From contig NZ_JALDSX010000010.1 of NCBI RefSeq assembly GCF_022748595.1, positions 36,153-100,152 of the forward strand: a stretch of DNA of 64,000 bases, read 5' to 3'. The notes below the pieces were generated by a model. The model was not told the DNA's origin. It was given only the letters and a program-made list of their open reading frames with translations, and made no database searches. This DNA is from Brevibacterium sp. ZH18. Its GTDB lineage: Bacteria > Actinomycetota > Actinomycetes > Actinomycetales > Brevibacteriaceae. Below, piece after piece: positions 34,708 through 43,742 of this stretch. A program made the translations under genes and the position numbers. Within the stretch, counting starts at the first letter, position 1. Each line of letters begins with the position of its first letter.

Positions 34708-35996
34708 CCCAAGAACTTAAGCCTCAGTCGCCCGATGCGCCTTCTGTGGTGGTTGTGGCCGATGACCTCACCGGAGCCACGGACTCTTCCGTCCAGTTCG
34801 CTTACGCTGGGTGGAAGACACAGCTCCTGCTGTCTGAGGACAGCGTGACGCACCGGGAACCTGGCGCCGTCAGCGCACTGGTGACCGATGCGCGAGCTCT
34901 CACCCGAGCCGAGGCGCAGAATCGCACACGTGCCGCCGTGTTGTCAGGACACGATGCTGCGACTCGCCTCTACCTGAAGATCGACTCAACCATGAGAGGC
35001 ACGATCTCATCGCAAATAGATGGCGCTCTCGAAGCCTGGCAACAAGATCATCCAGGAGCATTTGCCCTCGTTTGTCCGGCCTACCCTGCCATGGGGCGCA
35101 CCGTCAGCGACGGACAGCTGCTGGTCAACGGGACGCCGGTGCAGGACACTGTGATTGGCCGTGATCCCGTCACGCCAGTGTCGACGAGTTCTCTTTCCGA
35201 GCTTCTCCCCGGTTCTGCCACCGTGACAAAGCCGCACGGTGAAACGTTCACGGTTGCGGCTTTGGTGGCATCGATCCGAACTGCACGGGCATCCTCGCCG
35301 ATCATCATCATCGATGCCGGTGAATCGGCAGATCTTGATGTCATCGCCGAGGCGGCTGTCGAATTCGGTGACGACGTCGTCCCCGTCGGGTCGGCAGGTC
35401 TCGCGGCCGCGTTGTCTGTCAAATGGGGGACAGGCCTCGTTGCCCCGGCCGAATCAGACCGCACATGCGAGCGAGTCATCATCGTCGCCAGTTCACTCCA
35501 TACTGTCACTCGAGAACAGGTGCAGGCCCTCGTCGACGTCGAGCCCCCTGAAGTTCAGGCCACCGAGGTTACAGTCCTGACTCCCGATCTGACCGCACTC
35601 TCTGACGAGGCGGCTCGGTCTGCTTGGCTGGAGACCGTGTCATCCACAGCATCGACCCCTATCGTCATCGTCGATGCCCCGGAGGAGAGGACGAGTTCCA
35701 CGGACCTCGTCGCCGACCTGCTTGCCGGAGCGGCCGCAACGCTGATGCGCGATTCCGTTCCCACAAGTCTTATGCTGCTGGGCGGGGAAGGAGCACGCGC
35801 CGTGCTCAACCGCCTCGGCGCCGTGAGCCTGCACATCCACTCAACGGTGCGCGAAGGTATGCCAATCGGGGCCATTGAGGGCGGCAGGGCCCATGGCGCA
35901 ACTGTCATCACAAAAGCCGGAGGCTTTGGCCGCCGATCAGACGTCTTAGAAATCGCAGCAGAGCTTCTGCACAACAACGAAGGATCAACGCAATGA
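34704..35996 (+). CDS. Four-carbon acid sugar kinase (DUF1537, DtnK/OtnK type)
   Basis: This 430-aa kinase has the N-terminal substrate domain (VVVADDLTGATDSSVQFAY, residues 12-30; KIDSTMRGTISSQIDG) and the C-terminal nucleotide domain ending with LLGGEGARAVLNRLG and TKAGGFG. Family members phosphorylate D-threonate, L-threonate or D-erythronate at the 4-hydroxyl. With PdxA2 next to it the D-threonate (or D-erythronate) route to dihydroxyacetone phosphate is most likely. GTG start; four-base overlaps on both sides imply tight coupling. Confidence 0.92.
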   Translation: MTQELKPQSPDAPSVVVVADDLTGATDSSVQFAYAGWKTQLLLSEDSVTHREPGAVSALVTDARALTRAEAQNRTRAAVLSGHDAATRLYLKIDSTMRGTISSQIDGALEAWQQDHPGAFALVCPAYPAMGRTVSDGQLLVNGTPVQDTVIGRDPVTPVSTSSLSELLPGSATVTKPHGETFTVAALVASIRTARASSPIIIIDAGESADLDVIAEAAVEFGDDVVPVGSAGLAAALSVKWGTGLVAPAESDRTCERVIIVASSLHTVTREQVQALVDVEPPEVQATEVTVLTPDLTALSDEAARSAWLETVSSTASTPIVIVDAPEERTSSTDLVADLLAGAAATLMRDSVPTSLMLLGGEGARAVLNRLGAVSLHIHSTVREGMPIGAIEGGRAHGATVITKAGGFGRRSDVLEIAAELLHNNEGSTQ

Positions 35997-37018
35997 CTCT
36001 CCCCGTATTGGCAATCACACTCGGCGATGTCGCAGGCATCGGACCGGAGATCACCGCGAAGTCACTTCTCGGCCATGATGATCTGCGCACAAAGTGCACT
36101 CCGGTTGTCATCGGTGACATCGCCTCGGTCAAGCGCGGTGTCGCATTCGTCGGCGGTGACGTTGAAGCAGTGCGTGAGATCAGCGCCCCGGGGGAGGCGA
36201 AGAACATTCCCGGGACCATCGAGGTTATCCAGGTGGGCCCTTCTCTCGCGGAGGTTGGTGTCGGTGAACTCAGTGCAGCAGCAGGAGACGGTTCCTACCG
36301 TTTCGTCGTTGAGGCCTGCCGCCTCGCCAGAGAAGGTGAAGTCGATGGAATCGTCACCGCACCGCTGAATAAGGCAGCCATGCACGCAGGAGGCCATAAC
36401 TTCCCCGGTCACACTGAACTTCTTGCACATGAGTTCGGCGTCAAAGACTATTCGCTCGTACTTTCAGCCGGCGATCTCTATTTCTTCCACCTCACTACTC
36501 ACGTTTCAATGAAGCAGGCGATTGAGAACATCACCTTCGACCGCACCTTGAGTGTCCTCAAGCTGGCCGGTGCCTTCGCAGAGTCAATGGGCACACCCGA
36601 AGAGCGCATCGGGCTCGCGGGCCTCAACCCGCATGCAGGTGAGAACCGCCTGTTCGGTGATGAGGACGCTGATGTGCTGACTCCCGCAGTCGAGGCCGCA
36701 CAGGAACACGGACTCAATGTCGTCGGCCCGCTGCCAGGAGACGCACTCATCCCGGCCGCTGTGCGTGGCAACTACAATCTCGTGGTCGTTTGCTATCACG
36801 ATCAGGGACACGCCCCCTTCAAAGCCGTCTATGGTGATGACGGAGTCAACATCACCGTCGGTCTGCCGGTTGTGCGAGTCTCAGTCGACCACGGCACCGC
36901 ATTCGACATTGCCGGAGAGGGCATCGCCCGCGAGGCCAGCCTCGTTCTGTCGATCGAGCGTGCTGCGACTCTGGCACCTGAATGGGGCGTCGTCTGGGAC
37001 GCGGCTCAAGCAATGTGA
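35993..37018 (+). CDS. pdxA2: PdxA2-type 4-phospho-threonate/erythronate dehydrogenase
   Basis: This 341-aa enzyme belongs to the PdxA family: ITLGDVAGIGPEI at the start, VTAPLNKAAMHAGGHNFPGHTELLAH with metal-ligand histidines, and CYHDQGHAPFKAV with the later ones. In the catabolic operon context it oxidises 4-phospho-threonate, which then loses CO2 to give dihydroxyacetone phosphate. The context argues against vitamin B6 synthesis, since actinomycetes normally use PdxS/PdxT. ATG overlaps the kinase stop. Confidence 0.9.
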   Translation: MTLPVLAITLGDVAGIGPEITAKSLLGHDDLRTKCTPVVIGDIASVKRGVAFVGGDVEAVREISAPGEAKNIPGTIEVIQVGPSLAEVGVGELSAAAGDGSYRFVVEACRLAREGEVDGIVTAPLNKAAMHAGGHNFPGHTELLAHEFGVKDYSLVLSAGDLYFFHLTTHVSMKQAIENITFDRTLSVLKLAGAFAESMGTPEERIGLAGLNPHAGENRLFGDEDADVLTPAVEAAQEHGLNVVGPLPGDALIPAAVRGNYNLVVVCYHDQGHAPFKAVYGDDGVNITVGLPVVRVSVDHGTAFDIAGEGIAREASLVLSIERAATLAPEWGVVWDAAQAM

Positions 37019-37061
37019 GACTGTTGTTACGCTGAGTCTGCGCGCATGGAGAGGAACGACA

Positions 37062-37952
37062 ATGTGGATCGATGGCCTACCTTCGGGCGTGCTCGATTCT
37101 TCGCAGGACGAGCCTCTTCACCGGCAGCTGAGCGAAGTGATTCGGCAAGGCATAGCGGAAGGTGCGCTTCCTCCGGGCACGCGGCTGCCGACGGAAGCAG
37201 ACTTCCAGGTTAAGTTCGGAATCTCACGATCCGTCGTTCGACAAGCGATGGCGGCATTGACCAATGACAACCTCATCCAGCGCGGACGTGGTCGTGGCAG
37301 CGTCGTTGCTCCGCAGCATGAACACCACCGGGCCGTGCAGAAGATGTCTGGCCTCTCCGCTCAATTCTCGAACTCTGGCGATTCCGTCACGACGGAGATC
37401 ATCTCGCTCGAACGTGCAGCTGATCCACGTGCCCAAAAGGCGCTGGGTACTTCAGAACTGCTCGCGCTCAACCGCCGCCGCAGTGTCGATGGCGAGTCGA
37501 TTGCCATTATTCATACTTGGCTTCCGCTCAGCCTTGTGCCAGGACTCGAAGCGAAAGATCTGGTGGACTCGTCTCTGCATGAGACCCTGCGCGCGCGATT
37601 CGGAATCCCTGTGACAGCAGGCCATCGTCAAGTCCGGGCTGTATCGGCGTCGGCAGAATTGTCCGCGTCGCTCGCGGTGCCGCTGGCCGCGCCGCTCCTG
37701 GTGCTCGAAGGCACCAGTTGTGACGACCAAGGCAATGCCATCGAGTACTTCTGCACCTGGCATCGCGCTGATCGTGTGGTCTTCGACGTTGAGGCGATTT
37801 CAGATCCCCCCGGAAGCCGACTTTTATCGACGCCGAAGCAGACTTCACTTCCGCAAAACGGTGCGGCTGATGCGACCGATCTGAGTGAAACAGCACGATC
37901 CATCGCTACTCAGATGAATGATCTTGCAAAGCGCATGAGCCGGCTGGGCTGA
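37062..37952 (+). CDS. GntR-family regulator, HutC type (UTRA domain)
   Basis: This 296-aa regulator has an N-terminal winged helix (LPTEADFQVKFGISRSVVRQAMAAL, about 44-68) and a UTRA effector domain (ALNRRRSVDGESIAIIHTWLPL; TSCDDQGNAIEYFCTWHRADR). A polar tail of about 45 residues follows. It is 43 bp after pdxA2 and is probably the repressor that binds the dyads at 33606, released by threonate or a phosphorylated intermediate (inference). GAGAGGA precedes the ATG by six bases. Confidence 0.92.
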   Translation: MWIDGLPSGVLDSSQDEPLHRQLSEVIRQGIAEGALPPGTRLPTEADFQVKFGISRSVVRQAMAALTNDNLIQRGRGRGSVVAPQHEHHRAVQKMSGLSAQFSNSGDSVTTEIISLERAADPRAQKALGTSELLALNRRRSVDGESIAIIHTWLPLSLVPGLEAKDLVDSSLHETLRARFGIPVTAGHRQVRAVSASAELSASLAVPLAAPLLVLEGTSCDDQGNAIEYFCTWHRADRVVFDVEAISDPPGSRLLSTPKQTSLPQNGAADATDLSETARSIATQMNDLAKRMSRLG

Positions 37953-37986
37953 GCGCGACAAGTTCATCATCAGGGTGTGGCCCGCC

Positions 37987-38868
37987 TCAGAGTTCGGGGA
38001 ACTCCACCCCGGTCAGCTCCTCGGACACGGTCCACAGGCGCCGTGCCACCTCGGCGTCTTGCGCCTCGCGAGAGCGGCCGACGAGCTTCGGCTGTCCGAA
38101 AGTCTCCTTGAAGCGGCGCGGCCCGACATAGCTGTTGCCGGGGATGTCGGCTGTGGCTGCGCACAGTGTCGGCACAGCTCCTTGCTGTTCGTCTTGCGAG
38201 ATCAGACCGATCACAGCCTCGGTGACAGACGCGAGCAGGCGGTTGCCCTGCAGCCGGTAGAGGTTCGTCGCCGCCAGTCCCGGATGGGCCGCGACCGCGA
38301 TGACGGACGAGCCCACCTTGGTGAGCCGTCGCTGGAGTTCGCAGGTGAAGAGGAGGTTCGCCAGCTTTGACTGCCCGTAGGCCGGCATCGGCTTATACGG
38401 CCTGCGTTCCCAATTGAGGTCATCGAAGTCGATGGTCCCCATTCGATGTCCGATCGAGGACACGGTGACCACCCGATCTCGGATCTGGGGAAGAAGCAGG
38501 TTTGTCAGGGCGAAATGGCCCAGATGGTTCGTGCCGAACTGGGATTCGAACCCGTCAGCAGTGCGCCCCAGGGGCGGGGCCATGATCCCCGCATTGTTGA
38601 TGAGGATGTCGATCGGGTCGGAAAATTCCTCGGCGAAGGCACGCACCGAAGCGAGATCGGCGAGGTCGAGTTCTCGCACATCGACAGGTCTGCGCATCGA
38701 CTTCGCCGCGGCCCGTCCCTTGTCCAGGTTGCGCACCGCCAGCACGACATGTGCATCCATGCCCGCAAGCATGGACGCCGTGCCTCGGCCGATTCCGCTG
38801 TTGCCACCGGTGATGACGATGGTGCGGTCAGCCGCTGATGCGATGTTGCCATCGAGCCTATTGCCCAT
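37987..38868 (-). CDS. Short-chain dehydrogenase (retinol-dehydrogenase-like SDR)
   Basis: This 293-aa SDR has TGGNSGIGRGTASML (cofactor), NNAGIMAPPLGRTADGFESQFGTNHLGHFALT and the catalytic YGQSKLAN. The NNAGIM...NHLGHF layout is typical of the RDH11-14/WW-domain-oxidoreductase-like group, common in actinobacteria, with unknown lipid or steroid-like substrates. TACGAT lies six bases before the ATG, so the start is leaderless. It is divergent from the ABC exporter with only 62 bp between. Confidence 0.88.
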   Translation of the reverse strand: MGNRLDGNIASAADRTIVITGGNSGIGRGTASMLAGMDAHVVLAVRNLDKGRAAAKSMRRPVDVRELDLADLASVRAFAEEFSDPIDILINNAGIMAPPLGRTADGFESQFGTNHLGHFALTNLLLPQIRDRVVTVSSIGHRMGTIDFDDLNWERRPYKPMPAYGQSKLANLLFTCELQRRLTKVGSSVIAVAAHPGLAATNLYRLQGNRLLASVTEAVIGLISQDEQQGAVPTLCAATADIPGNSYVGPRRFKETFGQPKLVGRSREAQDAEVARRLWTVSEELTGVEFPEL

Positions 38869-38874
38869 AAGGCC

Positions 38875-38880
38875 ATCGTA
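38875..38880 (-). promoter_or_regulatory. -10 element of leaderless promoter (SDR gene)
   Basis: Minus-strand TACGAT is followed by GGCCTT and the ATG at 38868. Confidence 0.5.
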
Positions 38881-38916
38881 AGCCCAAGTGAGACGTTCAT
38901 GACTCCTCGCAAAATG

Positions 38917-38930
38917 TTAGGGTAGCCTTC
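38917..38930 (+). promoter_or_regulatory. -10 element and possible DtxR/IdeR iron box (ABC exporter)
   Basis: TAGGGT (38918-38923) lies seven bases before the GTG at 38931, which implies a leaderless transcript. The same bases read TTAGGGTAGCCTTC, matching 10 of the first 12 positions of the TTAGGTTAGGCT half of the actinobacterial iron box; the second half does not match. Iron control is therefore a hypothesis. Confidence 0.4.
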
Positions 38931-40652
38931 GTGCCGCAGACTCCCTCATCAGGTTCGATGCTTCTCCGCAGAGCCGTCCGCCGGCGGCTCGGTCTCCTGT
39001 TTCCCGGCGTCATCACGATGTCGCTGTGGCAGGTCTGTGAGGCACTCGTCCCCGTGGCCATCGGCATCGTCGTCGACGTCGCGATCATCCCGCTCTCCCT
39101 CCCGATGCTCCTCGTCTCCATCCTCGGCATCGCCCTGCTCTTCACCGTGCTCAGCCTCGGCTACAGATTCGGTGCACGATTGTGCAACTCTGCCCGCGAA
39201 CATGAGGCGCACGCCCTGCGCGTTGAAATCACCCACGCGGCTCTCACCTCGGCGAACCTTCCACCCGACCGCGCCTCCGGTGAGGTCCTCTCGATCGCCT
39301 CGGCGGACGCGGACACGGCGGCCCAGTCATTCGCCCAGCTGGGACGGGGAATCGCCTCGGTGCTGGGCATGATCACAGCCGCCGTCTGCCTCCTCATCGC
39401 TGACCCCGTGACCGGACTCGTCGTCCTCATCGCAGTGCCCATCGGGCTGCTCATCGTGGCACTGCCCGGTCGATCCGTGTCCGCCAAGGCCAACGCACAG
39501 CTCGAGGCCGTGGCGCGAGCCGGCCGGTCGGCCTCCGACCTCATGCACGGGCTGCGCGTGATCAAGGCCATGGGTGGGGAAACCTGGGCCGTGGACCGCT
39601 ACCGTCACACCTCGGACGAGGCCGCGACCGCCGGCATCGCCACCGGTGAGAGGACCGGCCGCCTCGCCGGCCTCGGAGCACTCGTCATGTCGGTCGTGCT
39701 CGCCATCGTCCTCATCGTCGCCGGCCTGCGCCTCATTGACGGACAGATGAGCGTCGGCGCACTCATCGGCATCCTCGGCATGACCGCGTTCCTCACCGAG
39801 CCGATGCGCGCTCTGGCCGAGATCGTCGGCCTCTTTGCCCAATCCCACGGAGCCGCCCAGCGGATCACCCAGCTGCTGACCGACATCGACGATACCGAGT
39901 CGATAACAGCACCGAACGACGTTGCTGAGCCGACGACGCCTGCGACCGCAGTCGTACCGACCGTCGATATCGACGACGAGGCGATCAGCATCCGCGATTG
40001 GGCTGTGGGGGAGGAGCGCACGGTCGACGTCACCACCAGCTTCGGCACCCTGACCTGCATCGTCACAGAGGACCCTGCACCGGAATCGGCGCTCCTGGCC
40101 GCGCTGAGCACCCACGCCCGCGGCACCACGGTGGACCAGATGCTCGTCTCACCGCACACAGTTGACCTGTTCGAGGGCACCATCCGCTCCAACATCACCA
40201 TGATCCTCGGTGCCGGCGATGCCCCTGTGAGCGCCGAGGTGCTGGCCGCTTCGGGTGCCGACGAACTCCTCGATCTCGTCGAGAATGGACTCGATCACCG
40301 CATCCAGGAACTCGGCGGGAACCTCTCTGGTGGGCAGCGCCAGCGGGTGGCCCTGGCCAGGGCCCTGCACGCCGACCCTCAGGTCCTGGTCCTCCACGAA
40401 CCCACGACCGCGGTCGACGCCGTCACCGAGGCACGCATAGCCTCCGGTCTCCAGGACCTGCGCAGCTCACGCGGTGGTGCCGCAACGCTCATCTTCACCA
40501 GCTCACCGGCCTTCCTCGCGGCCGCCGACTCGGTCGTGTTCGTGCCCACCACCGGCCCCAGCCTCGTGGGCAAGCACGCCGAGCTCCTCGCCGCCGCGGA
40601 CGACTCTGCTGCAGACGCCGCCGCAGCCTACCGAAACGCGGTGACCCGATGA
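38931..40652 (+). CDS. ABC exporter half-transporter with degenerate nucleotide site (subunit A)
   Basis: This 573-aa type IV ABC exporter half has a six-helix membrane domain (about 20-310) and a C-terminal ATPase domain. The ATPase domain is odd: the Walker A region (376-389) reads CIVTEDPAPESALL with no GKS/T, Gln of the Q-loop is His (VSPHTVDLF), the Walker B Asp is His (VLVLHEP, 485-491) and the switch His is missing (FTSSP). The signature LSGGQRQRVALARAL (465-479) is intact. It therefore cannot hydrolyse ATP itself but can complete the partner's site. GTG start; the next gene overlaps by four bases. Confidence 0.9.
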   Translation: MPQTPSSGSMLLRRAVRRRLGLLFPGVITMSLWQVCEALVPVAIGIVVDVAIIPLSLPMLLVSILGIALLFTVLSLGYRFGARLCNSAREHEAHALRVEITHAALTSANLPPDRASGEVLSIASADADTAAQSFAQLGRGIASVLGMITAAVCLLIADPVTGLVVLIAVPIGLLIVALPGRSVSAKANAQLEAVARAGRSASDLMHGLRVIKAMGGETWAVDRYRHTSDEAATAGIATGERTGRLAGLGALVMSVVLAIVLIVAGLRLIDGQMSVGALIGILGMTAFLTEPMRALAEIVGLFAQSHGAAQRITQLLTDIDDTESITAPNDVAEPTTPATAVVPTVDIDDEAISIRDWAVGEERTVDVTTSFGTLTCIVTEDPAPESALLAALSTHARGTTVDQMLVSPHTVDLFEGTIRSNITMILGAGDAPVSAEVLAASGADELLDLVENGLDHRIQELGGNLSGGQRQRVALARALHADPQVLVLHEPTTAVDAVTEARIASGLQDLRSSRGGAATLIFTSSPAFLAAADSVVFVPTTGPSLVGKHAELLAAADDSAADAAAAYRNAVTR

Positions 40653-42451
40653 GCGAACAGTCTCCGCAGACCACACTGGCGATCGCCTCCCGGCGTCGCT
40701 CATTCGGCCACTTGGCTCCGCTGCTGCGGGCTCGCTGGAACTGGCTCATCGTCCTCTTCCTCGCTGGCATCGCCAACGCCGGTGCTGGGCTCGTGGGACC
40801 GTGGGCGATCGGCCGCCTCGTCGACGAACTCCCTGCCGGAGCCGGATCAGATGTCGTCATGACGTGTGCGATCGCCGTAGCTATTGCCGGCGTGGTCATG
40901 GCCTTGGGCACCTGGATCAGTGCGTGGGCGCTGGCCCATATCGCGATGCCCGTTGTCGCAGATCTGCGCACACAGGTCGTCGAGTCCGCGCTCACCCTCG
41001 AAGCACAGCGGATCGAATCGACGGGAACGGGTGACCTGGTTTCGCGCGTCGCCGACGATTCCCGCAAGATCAGTGAGGCCGCAGCACAGGTACTGCCCCT
41101 CGTCGTCGAATCGCTCCTCATCGTTATCGTCTCCGCTGTCGGTCTGGCTGCGATCGACTGGCGCCTGGGTATCGTCGGTCTCGTCGCTCTGCCGATGTAC
41201 TGGCTCACCCTGCGTTGGTATCTGCCCAGGTCGGAACCGCTCTACAAGGAGGAACGCGCTGCCTTCGGGCGCCGTGCCGGTCGTCTCCTCGGCGGGCTCA
41301 CCGGTGCCCGAACCCTGCGTGCCTACCGCGCGGAATCCGGGGAGCTTACCCGCATCGACTCCGCCTCCGGGCAGGCCCGGGACCTCTCGATCGGCGTGTT
41401 CAGCTTCCTCACCCGCGCCTTCTCACGCAACAACCGCGCCGAGGCTGTCGTGCTCTCCCTGCTCCTCATCGCCGGATTCGCCCTTGTCTACTTCGGGGAG
41501 ACGACCGCCGGTGCCGTGACCACCGCGGCACTGGTCTTCCACCGGCTGTTCAACCCGATCGGTGCCCTGGTCGGCCTCTTCGACCAGGTCCAATCCGCAG
41601 GTGCCTCACTGACCCGCATGGTCGGCGTCATCGATGAAGCAGCAAGCTCGCCGAGGCGGACGAACGACATCAGCATCGACCGTCCGTCCCTGGTGCTGGA
41701 GGACCTGTGGTTCTCCTACGATGAGGATCCCGAATCGAGCAATCATGTCCTCAAGGGTGTGAGTCTGCGTCTGAACCCCGGTGAGGTCGTCGCCGTCGTC
41801 GGCACCACCGGGGCCGGGAAGTCGACGCTGGCCCGGATCGCTGCGGGACTTTCCGCACCCACCCGCGGCCGATCTGAACTCGCCAGGGGCACAACCACCT
41901 CGGCGGGGGAGACGGAACGGTCGGTGTCACTGACCGAGCTGCCCGACGACAGGCTGCGCGGGCACATCACGATGGTCGCCCAGGAGGTGCACACGTTCAC
42001 CGGGACCCTGCGTGAGAACGTGGCGCTGCCGGTCCCGGCGGCCACGGATGAGCAGATCATCGCGGCATTGGACACGGTCGGTGCCAGCTGGGCCACCGCA
42101 CTGCCGCACGGGCTGGACACCGAGGTCGGTGACGGCGGCACACGCCTCAGCGCCGTTGAGGACCAGTCGATCGCCCTGGCCAGGCTGGTGCTTGCCGACC
42201 CCGACTTCGCGATCCTCGACGAGGCGACCGCGGAGGCCGGATCCGCCGGCGCCCACGTGCTCGAAGCATCTGCCCGTTCCGCCCTCGCCGGACGTGGTGC
42301 CCTCGTCGTCGCCCACCGCCTCAGCCAAGCCGAGACCGCTGATCGGGTTCTGGTCATGGAGCATGGACGGGTCGTCGAAGAGGGCCCGCACGAGGACTTG
42401 GTCGCGGCAGGTGGCCGTTACGCCCAACTGTGGTCGGCGTGGTCGGCGTGA
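40649..42451 (+). CDS. ABC exporter half-transporter with active Walker motifs (subunit B)
   Basis: This 600-aa half-transporter has six helices and an ATPase domain with intact Walker A (GTTGAGKS, 385-392), Q-loop (Gln445), Walker B plus catalytic Glu (ILDEA, 522-526) and switch His556 (VAHRLSQ). Its signature is degenerate: LSAVEDQSIALARL where LSGGQ is expected. It mirrors subunit A exactly, so the pair has one canonical and one dead composite ATP site. The substrate is unknown; a peptide, lipid or siderophore are all possible. ATG overlaps the stop of subunit A. Confidence 0.92.
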   Translation: MSEQSPQTTLAIASRRRSFGHLAPLLRARWNWLIVLFLAGIANAGAGLVGPWAIGRLVDELPAGAGSDVVMTCAIAVAIAGVVMALGTWISAWALAHIAMPVVADLRTQVVESALTLEAQRIESTGTGDLVSRVADDSRKISEAAAQVLPLVVESLLIVIVSAVGLAAIDWRLGIVGLVALPMYWLTLRWYLPRSEPLYKEERAAFGRRAGRLLGGLTGARTLRAYRAESGELTRIDSASGQARDLSIGVFSFLTRAFSRNNRAEAVVLSLLLIAGFALVYFGETTAGAVTTAALVFHRLFNPIGALVGLFDQVQSAGASLTRMVGVIDEAASSPRRTNDISIDRPSLVLEDLWFSYDEDPESSNHVLKGVSLRLNPGEVVAVVGTTGAGKSTLARIAAGLSAPTRGRSELARGTTTSAGETERSVSLTELPDDRLRGHITMVAQEVHTFTGTLRENVALPVPAATDEQIIAALDTVGASWATALPHGLDTEVGDGGTRLSAVEDQSIALARLVLADPDFAILDEATAEAGSAGAHVLEASARSALAGRGALVVAHRLSQAETADRVLVMEHGRVVEEGPHEDLVAAGGRYAQLWSAWSA

Positions 42452-42476
42452 TGTTGCGGCCGGGGCGCGTGGACGC

Positions 42477-43742
42477 TCAGCGCCAGCGCTGCCAGGCTGC
42501 CTGACGGCTGACGTCGGCCATCTCGGCCACCCGGGCCCAGGAATTGTGCTCGGCCATCGTGCGAGCACTGGTCCCCAGGGCCTCACCGACCTCGGCGGAG
42601 AGGCTGAGCAGCGCCGAAAACGCCTCGGGGTCCGGCGAATGGGACAGATCGTGGACGGCCTGCCGTGCTGTGTCGACCAGATCGGCCACAGCGGGGCCCG
42701 CGAATTCCCTGACCGGGTCCGCGATCGGCTGGTTCTCGGGCTGCCCGTCGACAGGCAACGGTTCGGGACTGTCTTCATCGAGGGTCACGATGATCATCTC
42801 CTCGGGTGAGTTCAGGCTGCGGGTCCAGCTTTGGTTGTGCCAGCGGTATTCGACTTCGCCGCGCAGCGGCAGATAGACGGCAGTGTACAGCGTACCGAAA
42901 GCGTTGTCGTAGTCGTCGCTGAATACTCCCGGGGCGAGCATCGTCTCGGCCATCTCCTGCGCATCACATCCCCGTTCCATCGCCTCGGTGAGCAGGTCCT
43001 GTCGCTCAAGGCTGCGGAATCGTCGAGCATGGTCGGGGAACTCCGGGTGGCGACCGCGGTGGTTCGTAGCCACCGGATCGTCGATGACTTCAGGGGCCAT
43101 CCCCGGACCGACGTAGGCCGTCACCGACGTGCCTTCGGCATCGATCATGGTCAGGTTGTAGAACATGGACACCGGTATCGTCTCGAGTCGGCGCAGAGCC
43201 TCTGGCACGGAGCTGGCGACCTCCAGGAGGAAGCGCACGACCAGTGGAGCGGCGAAGCCGTCACCGTCGCCGGGGCGCCCGCCGAAGGCCAAGGATACGG
43301 CGAGCCCGTCCTCGTTCATCCCGTCGAGTAGGCCCCACAGGCAGTCCGAGGTCCCGATCACCCGGCGTGAGCCGAAGCGAGTGGAGGCGTGGACCTGCTC
43401 GAACAGTTCCAACCCGTAGTCGTAGTTGCGCACCAGCGCGGGCTCAGGAGATTGCAGGGCAACCTGTGAGCACCCGGGTAGGAAACGCGGCGGATTCCAG
43501 AGTGTGAGCATGCGCGCCGCGGTCTCGTCCCCGCGTGCGAGTTCGACCAGGCGCTGCCAGGTGGGGACGAGTTCGGGCATGTGTTCGCGCAGTTTGGCCT
43601 CGGCCGTGGCCAGGCTGGGGCGGGCGAGGTCCCCGTCGCGGAGATACCACGCCCGGTAGCCAGGCCATACGGCATCGAAGAGTTTCTGCCAGCGGGTGGA
43701 GGGGTGGTCTTCGGTGATTGCAAAGAATTCAAATGAGGTCAT
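42477..43742 (-). CDS. C45-type autoproteolytic hydrolase/acyltransferase with C-terminal helix-turn-helix
   Basis: This 421-aa protein is an Ntn-hydrolase of the acyl-CoA:6-APA acyltransferase/C45 type: candidate nucleophile Cys91 in FLPGCSQVAL, then ALVRNYDYGLELF, GTSDCLWGLLDGMNEDGLAVSLAFGG and MFYNLTMIDAEG. Family members cleave themselves before the Cys and act on amides. After an acidic linker the last 35 residues read NSWARVAEMADVSRQAAWQRW, a helix-turn-helix of the kind found in small actinobacterial DNA-binding proteins. A palindrome covers its -10 box and start codon, so it may repress itself. The promoter is near-consensus and leaderless. Confidence 0.82.
   Translation of the reverse strand: MTSFEFFAITEDHPSTRWQKLFDAVWPGYRAWYLRDGDLARPSLATAEAKLREHMPELVPTWQRLVELARGDETAARMLTLWNPPRFLPGCSQVALQSPEPALVRNYDYGLELFEQVHASTRFGSRRVIGTSDCLWGLLDGMNEDGLAVSLAFGGRPGDGDGFAAPLVVRFLLEVASSVPEALRRLETIPVSMFYNLTMIDAEGTSVTAYVGPGMAPEVIDDPVATNHRGRHPEFPDHARRFRSLERQDLLTEAMERGCDAQEMAETMLAPGVFSDDYDNAFGTLYTAVYLPLRGEVEYRWHNQSWTRSLNSPEEMIIVTLDEDSPEPLPVDGQPENQPIADPVREFAGPAVADLVDTARQAVHDLSHSPDPEAFSALLSLSAEVGEALGTSARTMAEHNSWARVAEMADVSRQAAWQRWR

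Noticed and set aside
35993..37018. Vitamin B6 biosynthesis role for the PdxA homologue
   Set aside because: It is fused by overlaps to a DUF1537 kinase and a sugar-acid permease, which marks the catabolic PdxA2 branch.
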